Notes: generated from the sequence alone by a model not told the origin. A stretch of 25,049 nt of DNA from an uncultured Blautia sp. (GCA_905209435.1 CAJLTE010000041.1:1-25049), one strand, 5' to 3'. Positions 16,495 through 24,814 are shown, counted from the first letter of the stretch. Program-made: numbers and translations.

Positions 16495-17210
16495 CAAAAT
16501 TCAAGACCTTTCATAATATCATCTGTGATATGATTCTTTGTCTGCTTTAAAGCTTCTTTTATGGAAAAATTATCTTTTATGTTGTCCAGCGATAGACTTT
16601 CCGTGTAAGCTTTCAAATCAAAACCTTCATCTGTAACACCAATCTGCCTTAGTGCTTCCCGCATGGAATCCTCCCCATATACTGCAATCAAACCCTCTAC
16701 CTGTTTGATAAGCAGTTTATGTCTGGCTGATAATTCATTCCATTTTTCATCATTCTCCCAGTTGACCTCCTTGAGCTTTTCATTTTCTTCCTGTAATTGT
16801 TTATTAGTCCGGGTCAAATAAATATTCTGCTGTACCAAAGAATCCATCTGCTCCCTGGTGTCCAGGATCACTTTTCGCTGTGTCTGTACTGGAAGCTTTA
16901 GAAAATCATCTATCCTTGCGGATTGAAGGAAGACATTCTTTTTTATGCCGCAAGAAACACTGCGGGCTTTATTTAGTTCTTCAATACGTTCTGTACATTG
17001 TTTCTTCTTTTCTATCGTTTTTCCGGTTTTCGGGTCTTTAATTTTTACTGAACGTGTAAAATGATAATACTGAACACCTTCCAATCCGGGAATGTTTGCG
17101 GATGCCCATTTTGCCAAATCCGAAATAATAATCTTTCCACTAAAACGTTCTGCATACTTGATAACTGCACTTAATAATAAATCGTCTGTGTAGGTTTGTG
17201 CCTTTGCCAT
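16494..17210 (-). CDS. Coiled-coil protein in TnpC position
   Basis: 238 residues. The first ~45 residues look like a small winged or HTH-like domain (LLLSAVIKYAERFSGKIIIS, then DLAKWASANIP). A basic, Lys-rich stretch follows (about 55-75), then a long coiled coil at about 110-170 (REQMDSLVQQNIYLTRTNKQ, LQEENEKLKEVN). Tn554 carries a small third protein, TnpC, after its recombinases, which affects transposition efficiency and orientation. This gene holds the equivalent place and has comparable HTH plus coiled-coil features, so a helper role is inferred from position rather than clear homology. It overlaps the 528-residue recombinase gene by 40 nt, with GAGGAGG before its ATG. Confidence 0.7.
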   Translation of the reverse strand: MAKAQTYTDDLLLSAVIKYAERFSGKIIISDLAKWASANIPGLEGVQYYHFTRSVKIKDPKTGKTIEKKKQCTERIEELNKARSVSCGIKKNVFLQSARIDDFLKLPVQTQRKVILDTREQMDSLVQQNIYLTRTNKQLQEENEKLKEVNWENDEKWNELSARHKLLIKQVEGLIAVYGEDSMREALRQIGVTDEGFDLKAYTESLSLDNIKDNFSIKEALKQTKNHITDDIMKGLEF

Positions 17211-18757
17211 TTCTTTAATTCCTCCTCAGCTTTTTCATCACAGGCTGTTTTATACCTGTTTATCCCCGTGTGTGCATCTAGGAACAGCTTATCCATCTGA
17301 TCCAGGATTTCTTTTCCATTTGCCATGCCTTCGATCATTTTTCTGCTGGCAGTATCCAGCTTTTTCTTTCGTTCTAGCAGCTCTTTTTCAAGAACGCCCG
17401 ATGCCGGAGAGTAATACCGGCATCCAAAGCATTCTGCAATATGTCCCTCTGCAACACAATCTGTAATATCACCTGTTACCAATGGATGTTTTGGAGAACT
17501 ACAGAGAGAAGCAGTCTGTAACTCCGTGGCTTTTTTCTGTGTATTCTCCGTATATCCATGATTCAATTTCCGCTGCAGATGCATGATAGATGATGCCAAG
17601 ACCGTATTACTGACATTCGTGTAGTACCCGGCACTGACATTAATGTTTGTGTGATCCGCAAGCTGTCTGCAGATATCTGCCCCAATGTCCTGGTAAAATA
17701 AGTTGGCCATGGCAATCGGACGGGAATCCCCCGCAGACATCAGGCTAAACTCTGTTATACCGGAAGCAAAGCGGGAATAATCGTATTTATGATTATCTGC
17801 CAGGTTCTTTCTCACAAATTCTGCCAGGAGCAGGTTAAAAGATGACAGTGAAAGGATTTCATTGATAGAATATTTGCTGTAGTCAAACAAAAAACGTCTT
17901 GGGTGAGCTGCTGTCAGTTCTCTGTACTTTTCAATATTACGTACAGTCTCTGAATCCGGGATCTGATAACAGAATATTTTATAGTCCTTTTCAACATCAT
18001 AGCAGACCGTCCTGCTCCCTTTCTTCAGCATGGTTCGTCGGACTTTCAGAAATATCTTTCCATCCCTATATGTAATACAATTGAACGGAGTCACCAGCAT
18101 CTCCGTGGCACGCAGGGGCAAGATAAATGTGATCTTCGCCCAGAAATAGACTGGAAACCAGTAGAGAAATTCTGAATCTGGAAATGTGGATGAACCATAC
18201 ATATCTGTAAGTTCATTCTCAACCGCCATATAGTTGATAAGATGACATAATTCCCTCTGTTTCGGACGTGGAGATTTTAAAAAAGATATCTGATCTAAAA
18301 GCATTGTTGTCTGATGATCCGGGGTTCCTATAAAATTGAGGAAATCAGCAATACTCACTTTTTCCTGCTCTTGAACTTTATATGCTGGATCTCCAAAAGC
18401 TGTCAGAAATGCTTTAATACTGCTTACTTTCTGAGCAATCGTCCTGAAGATAAACTCTCCGCAGATATATATGGCATAACATTTCAGCATATCAGTCATC
18501 CGTGTGACCGAAATACCAAGCTGCTTACCCATATGCATCTTATAGGCATATTCTCTGTAGGAAAAATCAATCTGGAAGGTCTTGATGTCGGAGCTGCATA
18601 TCCAGACTGCATCTTCAAAATCGCTTCGGATCTTTTTATCATCCTGCAGCTTCTGGAACACATCCAGGAATTTCTTCCTGTTTGCTGCACTGTATTGATT
18701 TTCCGTATAAAAGACCAGTGATTCATCAATGTCCACCTGCCGTAAAATATTATCCAT
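17171..18757 (-). CDS. Tyrosine recombinase-like protein C (TnpB-like)
   Basis: 528 residues. The C-terminal catalytic half shows Arg216 in LPLRATEML, Arg346 in AGDSRPIAM (HxxR box with its first His replaced by Gly), His369 in LADHTNINVSAGYY, and the nucleophile candidates Tyr378/379. A Cys cluster follows (GDITDCVAEGHIAECFGC; Cys434, 443, 446), then a helical, charged tail (about 455-520). The long tail with a Cys cluster recalls TnpB of Tn554-like elements. It probably acts with the two upstream recombinases in integration and excision. AGGAGG precedes the ATG, which overlaps the previous stop by 8 nt. Confidence 0.8.
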   Translation of the reverse strand: MDNILRQVDIDESLVFYTENQYSAANRKKFLDVFQKLQDDKKIRSDFEDAVWICSSDIKTFQIDFSYREYAYKMHMGKQLGISVTRMTDMLKCYAIYICGEFIFRTIAQKVSSIKAFLTAFGDPAYKVQEQEKVSIADFLNFIGTPDHQTTMLLDQISFLKSPRPKQRELCHLINYMAVENELTDMYGSSTFPDSEFLYWFPVYFWAKITFILPLRATEMLVTPFNCITYRDGKIFLKVRRTMLKKGSRTVCYDVEKDYKIFCYQIPDSETVRNIEKYRELTAAHPRRFLFDYSKYSINEILSLSSFNLLLAEFVRKNLADNHKYDYSRFASGITEFSLMSAGDSRPIAMANLFYQDIGADICRQLADHTNINVSAGYYTNVSNTVLASSIMHLQRKLNHGYTENTQKKATELQTASLCSSPKHPLVTGDITDCVAEGHIAECFGCRYYSPASGVLEKELLERKKKLDTASRKMIEGMANGKEILDQMDKLFLDAHTGINRYKTACDEKAEEELKKWQRHKPTQTIYY

Positions 18758-20753
18758 TTAGTACCTCCTTCATCATAAGCTTCAGTCCTTCTTTTTCTTT
18801 TGGATCCATCCCTGCTTCCCTCATAATCCGGTTTATGATGTTCTGATATCGCGGGATCAGGACATTATACAGAACTGCATGCGCCTTCTTATTACCACTC
18901 ATGGCATCATTTTTAAACTGCTTTAATATTTTCAGTAATGGCAGATATCCATATCGTGTAAAAACCAGGTCATGGCAGCAATTTGCCAGGCAGGATTCAT
19001 ATTCCGGATGTTTGCAGGCCTGTTTTCCGGCACGGCAGAGACAGTACACTCCATTGTCTTTACCCTGTCCTCTGCTCTGAGATATCTCGAACATTACTTT
19101 CAGCATACGGAGTACCGTTTCCTCATCGCCACTATAATATGCTTCCTGTATAGAAAGAGAAGCAGAGACTCCGGCCCCCGTATTTTCCAGTTCTAACGGC
19201 TTGTCAGCCAGTTCCAGGATTCCGTTCTGTTCTTTCATGGACAACTTTCGGAAAGCCTCTGGATATGCCGTGATAAGCAGGTTATAGCTCTCAAATCCAA
19301 AGCATCCTCGTTGCAGCATAAAATACAAAACCATGTCTGCGGATTCTGCTGTAAGCTGGTGATCCCTCAGATACACTTTCAGGGTATTTAAGTTTGTGTG
19401 GTTCCTTGCAAAAGATGCCACTGCGCTTGCCATCAGGCCTCCACAACCGGTCTTTCTTGCAGCATCTTCCGTTCCCTGAAGGTAGTCTTTATTCAGCCGA
19501 CGTGACTGGATATTTTCTCCACCCAGGACCTGATATGCCGTTTTACCGAAAAAATTTCTTATCGTCATTTTATTCTGGTACACCGGGGCACGACTGACTT
19601 TCATATGTCCTTCTCCAGACCGAAGTCTGTGACTTTCAGCAATTAGTATCAGCAAGCCAAAGAATGTGTGTAATTCCGGAGTGATGACCGCCATCAGAGC
19701 AGATGGATCATGAGCAGCCGTTTTACCTGGGATTTGCCCGGATACCTCTACCTGCTTCAAAGAGTACTGACAGATCTGTTCATATACAGGATCCGGAAGA
19801 TGGTCTTCTAAAATATCTATATCCAATGTAGCAAGACAGACGCCCCATGATTCCGGATTCTTGTCTATGGCTGGATATTTCCATCCCCGGCAGACATCAG
19901 CGGCTCTCCATCCACAAGTGAAAAACAGAGCCAGATACAGCCAGGCTTCTGCATAGATATGGTTTTCCATGGCTTTTTCGATCATGTGATTATCATAGAT
20001 ATATTCTGCATTAAAAATACATTTCGCCAGTGAAAGGTAAGTGTCATCGGAATATGCCGGCATACCAGCACGTTCTTTCCTTTTCCGGGAAATCACACTG
20101 TACTTTACATTCTGATGCATTTTTACATAATTACAGAATCGGATGATGTAATCCCTGGTCAGCTCTGGCATTTCTTTTGTAATAAGAGCCTGCAAGCCCC
20201 TGTCTGTAAGAGTGCCGATATCTGGGACTGACAGTATCAAAGAAACAAATTCTGTTGTGGCTGGTGTATTTTCAATCCCGGTTTCCATCAAAAATTTCTT
20301 AAGGAATTTCTTACTCTGGATGTGTCCTTGTGTGTCGTGAAAGTACCTATCTATTTTGTTTTTTTCGCTTAGACCGTATGTAGAAAAAAATTCCTTCAAT
20401 TTCTGATTCAGAACACAGATATCATTCCGACGAAAGAAGATACCGTCCCGCGAAGTACCGGATAACAGCTCATCTGGATGATGAACTTCCAAAGAAAAAT
20501 AATCATGCTGTTCGATCATATCATGGAGTTTATCGCGGTCCTGAGACCTGCTCCCATTAAAATTCTCGCCCGAATGAGCCTTTGAATACTCCAGAAGACT
20601 GATATAGGTTTCTTTTTCCTGGATCAGGGTATCAACATACGCTGATGGGACCATTCCGTTATGGATCTCAATCTTTTCATCGAAAGCCAGCCTTTCAAGC
20701 AGCCCCCGGGTACATCCGGTAAGGTTTATTGTTTCTTTGATACTGTATGTCAC
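18750..20753 (-). CDS. Tyrosine recombinase-like protein B, large and divergent
   Basis: 667 residues with a GTG start (overlap GTGA with the previous stop; GGAGG 7 nt upstream). The catalytic boxes are weak but traceable: Arg283 in FFTCGWRAADV, Arg418/419 in the second box (no preceding His), His465 in YLRDHQL, and Tyr477 in MVLYFML. The C-terminus has a Cys-rich knot (CLCRAGKQAC...ESCLANCC; Cys571, 573, 580, 588, 592, 593), probably metal-binding. The N-terminal ~250 residues are unassigned. The size is near that of Tn554 TnpB (~630). Either it is an active partner with an unusual active site or it has become a structural subunit; the sequence cannot decide. Confidence 0.72.
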   Translation of the reverse strand: MTYSIKETINLTGCTRGLLERLAFDEKIEIHNGMVPSAYVDTLIQEKETYISLLEYSKAHSGENFNGSRSQDRDKLHDMIEQHDYFSLEVHHPDELLSGTSRDGIFFRRNDICVLNQKLKEFFSTYGLSEKNKIDRYFHDTQGHIQSKKFLKKFLMETGIENTPATTEFVSLILSVPDIGTLTDRGLQALITKEMPELTRDYIIRFCNYVKMHQNVKYSVISRKRKERAGMPAYSDDTYLSLAKCIFNAEYIYDNHMIEKAMENHIYAEAWLYLALFFTCGWRAADVCRGWKYPAIDKNPESWGVCLATLDIDILEDHLPDPVYEQICQYSLKQVEVSGQIPGKTAAHDPSALMAVITPELHTFFGLLILIAESHRLRSGEGHMKVSRAPVYQNKMTIRNFFGKTAYQVLGGENIQSRRLNKDYLQGTEDAARKTGCGGLMASAVASFARNHTNLNTLKVYLRDHQLTAESADMVLYFMLQRGCFGFESYNLLITAYPEAFRKLSMKEQNGILELADKPLELENTGAGVSASLSIQEAYYSGDEETVLRMLKVMFEISQSRGQGKDNGVYCLCRAGKQACKHPEYESCLANCCHDLVFTRYGYLPLLKILKQFKNDAMSGNKKAHAVLYNVLIPRYQNIINRIMREAGMDPKEKEGLKLMMKEVLNG

Positions 20754-22039
20754 AAAATTTCCTCCAATATTGATTTCTGGAATCTGCAGGCACTGTTTTT
20801 ATACAATGCGATCATATCTGCATTAACATGTACATAGGACATCATGGATTCTATGCTGGAATCTCCGCGCCACTTGGCAATTTCCTCAACAGATAGATCT
20901 GTCTGCGTTACTAGGTACATTGTGAACCAATGGCGAAACATATGCGCTCCCGGATATTCCTCCTGATAAGTTTCTATATAGGATGCATTTTCAGCCCATG
21001 TGCCATTTTCCATGCATACCTTTTGCAGGTCAGGAAGGAAATGTTCCCGGAATAAATCCCTTATTCGCCCACAATAGGATGTTACGCTTAGTGGTTTTCC
21101 CCATTGATTCAGAAAGAGGGGACTGTCTGGAGCTGTTTCTGCATCCAGATAAGTAAGCAGTTCTTCATGCTCTTCATAGCACTTCTGGATTTCTGCTATA
21201 AAATCCGGGTACACCTCCTGCATCCGCAGCTTCTTTATGGATCCAAATTCTGTTTTCCCATTTTTCTTAAAAGGAGCATGCTTAGTCAGATCGATTGTGA
21301 TCTTTCCAACCCGTCCAAACCCTGCATAAACCTGCTGGATGCTCTGTCGAGTCAGGTTAACAACTTCCCCTTCCCTGAGCCCAGCATAAGCCTGTAATGC
21401 AATTCCAAGCACCAGCATAGGATCATATTTCTTTGCCTCAAACAGGATGAATTCCAAATATCCATGTACCAACAGACGGTTCTTTTTCTTATATTTTGCC
21501 GGTGCCTTCACACTAAATTTATTGTAATTACGGATAATGGATTTCCGTCCTGTCCTGGAATCCTTGATTACATTTATGGTAAATAATTCTTCCGGACGAT
21601 AAGAAAAATTCAAAATATCCTTATTGTATTCGTAAAACCTTAGCAGGAAATTATAAACATCTGCAATCCCACGGTTCCAGCTCTGCAGATCTCGGGAAAC
21701 CCCGTTATTATCTTTAAAATCAACAATAAAGTCCCGAATATCATTCAATGTGAGCCCGTTTATACTGTCACAGGCTGTATTCCACAGAACAAAATTTAGG
21801 AAAGAGCAAATATTATAGGATCTTTTTTGCAGAGTAGCAGAGACCATAGCCTCCGCCTCTGTTAATTTCAGATACCATCGTTCAAAGCCAGGACATGAAA
21901 CCAGAATATTTGTCTCTTTGCAGTATAGTCCAATACACGGAAACCATATATTCTCTGCATCGATCCATAATTGCCTGGTTTTAAATACATAGTCCCTTCG
22001 ATCAATTCTTTTTTTCGCATAAGCAACAATTTTGCTCAT
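20750..22039 (-). CDS. Tyrosine recombinase A (TnpA/integrase-like)
   Basis: 429 residues from the third of three consecutive ATGs (22039), chosen because AAAGAGG lies 6 nt upstream. An N-terminal SAM-like core-binding domain (about 55-150) precedes the catalytic domain: Arg222 in AYAGLREGEVVNL, His366 and Arg369 in HMFRHWF, Trp390 in KWRGDSS (in place of Gly-His), and Tyr402 in SYVHVNAD. This complete R-HxxR-W-Y set makes it the most clearly active of the three recombinases. Such enzymes cut and rejoin DNA through a tyrosine-phosphate link. It overlaps the 3' end of the exonuclease III-like gene by 38 nt and ends in GTGA with the next gene. Confidence 0.88.
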   Translation of the reverse strand: MSKIVAYAKKRIDRRDYVFKTRQLWIDAENIWFPCIGLYCKETNILVSCPGFERWYLKLTEAEAMVSATLQKRSYNICSFLNFVLWNTACDSINGLTLNDIRDFIVDFKDNNGVSRDLQSWNRGIADVYNFLLRFYEYNKDILNFSYRPEELFTINVIKDSRTGRKSIIRNYNKFSVKAPAKYKKKNRLLVHGYLEFILFEAKKYDPMLVLGIALQAYAGLREGEVVNLTRQSIQQVYAGFGRVGKITIDLTKHAPFKKNGKTEFGSIKKLRMQEVYPDFIAEIQKCYEEHEELLTYLDAETAPDSPLFLNQWGKPLSVTSYCGRIRDLFREHFLPDLQKVCMENGTWAENASYIETYQEEYPGAHMFRHWFTMYLVTQTDLSVEEIAKWRGDSSIESMMSYVHVNADMIALYKNSACRFQKSILEEIL

Positions 22040-22814
22040 CATCATCCTCTTTGAAAAAATCTAATGGTTTTGGCATTGCATTTACCCAATACAATAACGG
22101 TAATGGAATCGCAGCCGTTACTGGAACAACATCTGAATCCTCAATGGAAAATACCACATCTATCGGTTTATGTACTATTTCAGATCCAAATCCGACGTTA
22201 TATACAGTGCTGCTCACCAATTTTTGTCGTAAAGTATCAGACATCAGGCAATAATCCAACCGCAGAAGCGACTCGCCCTTCCGAGGAAAGCGGCACCGGT
22301 AAGTATCCATCATTCCTAATTTTAGTAAACTTGAAATTTCGCTTTGTTCTGAGTCCGTACAGGTTGTCTCGCTGTAATCTCCATACGCAACGTTCATATT
22401 CCCACATATTACAACTTGCTTTTTCTCCATTAATCTCTGCACATAATCCGAAAAAATGATGTCCCATTCCAATCTGACCGGATCATAATTTCCTTTTTTT
22501 AAAGGAGTAAATACATTTATCAGGTAAAACTCAGGGTATTCTAATGTTAGAGATCGTCCTTCTTTATCCAGCTTATAACTGATTCCCCACTCGGAAGTCA
22601 GCGGTTTCAATTTTGTGAAAATTGCTGTTCCCACTTTTTTATTCTTTTCCTTCCAGTTCCAATATGTTGCGTATCCTTTGGGATTAAACTCTATAAATTG
22701 TGTTTTAGACAGTTCCAGATCCTGCACGCAGAAGATATCTGCCTGCATTTGTCTAAAAATCTCAAAAAAATCTGCGCCATTTTTTTCCGCAGACCATGTT
22801 GCAACTTTAATCAT
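22002..22814 (-). CDS. Exonuclease III-like (EEP fold) protein, probably inactive
   Basis: 270 residues aligning along most of the ExoIII/ApeX fold: IFCVQDLELSKTQF (E34 site is Asp32), EGRSLTLEYPEF, INVFTPLKKG (Y109 site is Phe102), VICGNMNVAYGD (D151 site is Asn139, N153 kept as Asn141), RLDYCLMS (D229 kept as Asp187), and HKPIDVVFSI aligned to KPSDHAPV (D258 kept as Asp219, H259 replaced by Val220). Four catalytic or supporting residues are thus changed, including the general base and the histidine, so nuclease activity is unlikely. It may keep DNA binding, for example at abasic or branched DNA, as a helper for the recombinases (inference). GGGAGG lies upstream; the ATG overlaps the HTH gene by 8 nt. 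Confidence 0.8.
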   Translation of the reverse strand: MIKVATWSAEKNGADFFEIFRQMQADIFCVQDLELSKTQFIEFNPKGYATYWNWKEKNKKVGTAIFTKLKPLTSEWGISYKLDKEGRSLTLEYPEFYLINVFTPLKKGNYDPVRLEWDIIFSDYVQRLMEKKQVVICGNMNVAYGDYSETTCTDSEQSEISSLLKLGMMDTYRCRFPRKGESLLRLDYCLMSDTLRQKLVSSTVYNVGFGSEIVHKPIDVVFSIEDSDVVPVTAAIPLPLLYWVNAMPKPLDFFKEDDDEQNCCLCEKKN

Positions 22815-23061
22815 TTTTCCGTTCCTCCCGAATCTTTCTCAAACGTTCTGCTTCTCTTAATCTACACTCCACAATGTACCGATATGCAGCCCGGTGTCTA
22901 TACAGAGTGTTTCGCCCGATGCCAGCTTCCTGGGCTATACTACGTGCTGTAGACAGCGCTATTTCCCGGACAGTCATTCCCCTTAAAATGTTCCAGAGCC
23001 TTATATCATTTTCCTGATACTCTGCTTCTTTTTGTTCGATCAAATGTTCGCAATTTCTCAT
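22807..23061 (-). CDS. Small helix-turn-helix protein, first gene of element operon
   Basis: 84 residues. The central part TARSIAQEAGIGRNTLYRHR (about 38-57) is a good HTH of the TetR/resolvase-end type. It is followed by a basic helix, ECRLREAERLRKIREERK. Small proteins of this form (DUF6262/TnpC-like) accompany Tn554-type recombinases, and its position at the operon head also fits a repressor. A 16-bp palindrome overlapping the presumed promoter, just upstream, would suit autoregulation by a dimer of this protein (inference). AAGGAAAGGA lies just before the ATG. Confidence 0.75.
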   Translation of the reverse strand: MRNCEHLIEQKEAEYQENDIRLWNILRGMTVREIALSTARSIAQEAGIGRNTLYRHRAAYRYIVECRLREAERLRKIREERKND

Positions 23062-23075
23062 TATTTTCCTTTCCT

Positions 23076-23126
23076 TGCAAATATATTTGCAGTATAATTA
23101 ATGTGTTATGAGTAGTACGGTACCGT
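23076..23126. promoter_or_regulatory. Divergent promoter region with palindromes
   Basis: TGCAAATATATTTGCA (23076-23091) is a perfect 16-bp palindrome 15 bp before the HTH gene ATG. TATACT on the minus strand and TATAAT on the plus strand (23093-23098) overlap directly beside it, so divergent transcription probably begins here. ACGGTACCGT (23117-23126) is a second, 10-bp perfect palindrome. Further TTGCAA/TTTGCA half-sites occur at about 23145-23190. No good -35 boxes were found, which fits a regulated promoter. Confidence 0.6.
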
Positions 23127-23197
23127 TATGTTTAGTATCGTACAGTTGCAATTGGACTTCAATTTGCAATTACTCAAATTTATGCAATACAGACCTG

Positions 23198-23280
23198 TTA
23201 TTACCCGACTATTGTCGATATTTTCATTATTACCCGGCTGCTGTCGAAATTTCATTTATTACCCGATTGCTGTCGAAATT
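23198..23280 (+). repeat. Three 29-bp direct repeats (iterons)
   Basis: Three copies of a 25-bp unit at 23198-23222, 23227-23251 and 23256-23280, with exact 29-bp spacing and 4-bp TTCA/TCAT linkers. The unit begins TTATTACCCG and ends TGTCGAAATT, with variation only in the middle and at one end position. Each holds an imperfect CGAY-N4-GTCG palindrome. They end 20 bp before the ATG at 23300, so they lie in the leader of that gene. Confidence 0.9.
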
Positions 23281-23299
23281 AGGAAAGGAAATAGGGAAC

Positions 23300-24592
23300 A
23301 TGAATAAGATTCCTGATTTTTGGGGAATGTATATGTATAGTAATTATGATCAGTTACGAAGAATGAGGCGAGATTCTCCAAAGAGGTGCGCCAAGACCAC
23401 TCCCAGTGGAATACCCTGCGAGTATTACACGATGCCACGTAATGTTGACGCCCCGCCTGCCGGTTATACTCCGTATACTCAACATCAGGTCTATGATGTG
23501 AATAATAAAGGCGAGCTAGTCCGGGTATCAATCCGCGTTCCACGATATAAAGACGAGAATGGAAATGTCTATGAAGAAGTCCTCAGCATGGTTGAGGGAA
23601 AATATACGCATGATGCCCTGGAACTGCTCCATCAAAAATTCAGGAACCCAGCATGGACATATGATGATCTGCGGAAAAGTTTTCCGCTAGGTAAAAATGC
23701 TGCAAAGGATGCATACGAAACTTTACTTCCATGGGCAAAATATAATTGTGTCTTTCCGAATTATCCAGATAGTTACACTCATTTGTGGTTCATATCTGTC
23801 CCTTATAAACAGTCGATTTTGACATTCTGCACTTACTTTGATTTTGGAGCTGAACCAGAGTCTCTTGAGTTTTCTTTGTTCGACATTCTTATAGATGACG
23901 ATTTTGAATCATTGCCGAAGAATATGGAAAAATATGCTTATGGATCTAATCTAAAAGCCTGCATATGCATGCCCGCAAATCACAAACTATATGAAAAACT
24001 GCATACTATTTTACCAGATGCCAGATATGTATTTGACGAATTTCAATTACTGACTATCATGAAAGACTGCGCTAATAAAAACCAGGAAATTAAACAGCCA
24101 TTTCATTCACAACGAGCTGAAACATTAGCAATCTTAAAGCAACTGTTCTATAAAGAATGTTCAGCACAAAAAGCTCAATCAGTTTGTGTATCTAGCATCA
24201 GATTCTTATTCGATTATAGAAATATAAACGATTTAGATTTATTTAAAAATAATTTAGAGCTCATACTGCACGAACAACCAGACTTTATTGAAGGTTATTT
24301 TGAAATAAGTGAATTTCATTTATTTCTGCCATTTCAGATTCAAAAATCTATGCAGGAATTTTTGAAACAGCATGGATATGAGGCCACCAGATTATCATAC
24401 ATGCTGTTATCTCAAATCCGTGATTTGCCATATGTTGAACCATTTTCATGCTATAGCATTGTTCCAGCACTCATGACAGACGAAGAATTGGAGGCAATGA
24501 CGGAAGAAAGTGAAACAATTATTGAAAATGCCCTTATGTCGTCTGTTCTTGACAACTTGAAATGGATGTCTAACGGACCACTTCTTTATTAA
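23300..24592 (+). CDS. Uncharacterised protein, weakly transposase (ISL3)-like
   Basis: 430 residues from ATG 23300, chosen because an A/G-rich site (AGGAAAGGAAATAGGG) precedes it; the frame is open back to 23108, but those codons overlap the iterons and read as non-coding. Near residue 30 a lone CEYYTMPRN segment is followed by RVSIRVPRYKDENGNVYEEV and a helical stretch, KYTHDALELLHQKFRNPAW. The middle segment LPDARYVFDEFQLLTIMKDC recalls the DRFHV...K block around the second acidic residue of ISL3-type DDE transposases. The other acidic positions are not convincing. It may be a domesticated or relic transposase, or something new. It is transcribed away from the recombinase operon. Confidence 0.6.
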   Translation: MNKIPDFWGMYMYSNYDQLRRMRRDSPKRCAKTTPSGIPCEYYTMPRNVDAPPAGYTPYTQHQVYDVNNKGELVRVSIRVPRYKDENGNVYEEVLSMVEGKYTHDALELLHQKFRNPAWTYDDLRKSFPLGKNAAKDAYETLLPWAKYNCVFPNYPDSYTHLWFISVPYKQSILTFCTYFDFGAEPESLEFSLFDILIDDDFESLPKNMEKYAYGSNLKACICMPANHKLYEKLHTILPDARYVFDEFQLLTIMKDCANKNQEIKQPFHSQRAETLAILKQLFYKECSAQKAQSVCVSSIRFLFDYRNINDLDLFKNNLELILHEQPDFIEGYFEISEFHLFLPFQIQKSMQEFLKQHGYEATRLSYMLLSQIRDLPYVEPFSCYSIVPALMTDEELEAMTEESETIIENALMSSVLDNLKWMSNGPLLY

Positions 24593-24598
24593 AATTGC

Positions 24599-24631
24599 TG
24601 CCATCACTGTTTCAGTGGTGGCATTTTCTTT
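24599..24631 (+). terminator. Intrinsic terminator after the 23300 gene
   Basis: TGCCATCACTG (24599-24609) pairs with CAGTGGTGGCA (24613-24623) with one G-U pair and a 3-nt loop, followed directly by TTTTCTTT. It begins 6 nt after the stop codon. Confidence 0.9.
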
Positions 24632-24749
24632 GATATCCCCAATACTCCAATAATGTCAAAATGTCATTATCATAATTATAAAATGTCACTTTCGACATAA
24701 TTGAAAATTAAAATATCAATAATGACATAATTTTATAAGGAATAATGCA

Positions 24750-24814
24750 ACAGTTAGGGAGCAGTATGCGGTCAAAATGCCGGGTTTGCATCCGGTGTTT
24801 TGACTCCTTACTGT
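24750..24814. repeat. Large imperfect inverted repeat / hairpin
   Basis: The inner arms GTCAAAATGCCGG (24771-24783) and CCGGTGTTTTGAC (24792-24804) pair over 13 positions with two G-U pairs around an 8-nt loop. The outer arms ACAGTTAGGGAG (24750-24761) and CTCCTTACTGT (24804-24814) also pair with small bulges. The right edge runs into TGTCGAA (24812-24818), the iteron half-site. It may be a folded recombination site, a structured RNA or a terminator-like element; no T-tract follows, so a terminator is least likely. Confidence 0.65.

Noticed and set aside
23198..23280. The three direct repeats as a small CRISPR array
   Set aside because: Linkers between units are only 4 bp, so there are no spacers, and no cas genes are nearby. 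The pattern is that of iterons.
23108..23299. Extension of the 430-residue protein upstream to 23108
   Set aside because: The added 64 codons overlap the palindrome flank and all three iterons and read as repetitive, Tyr/Cys-rich non-coding sequence. The ATG at 23300 has a suitable site.
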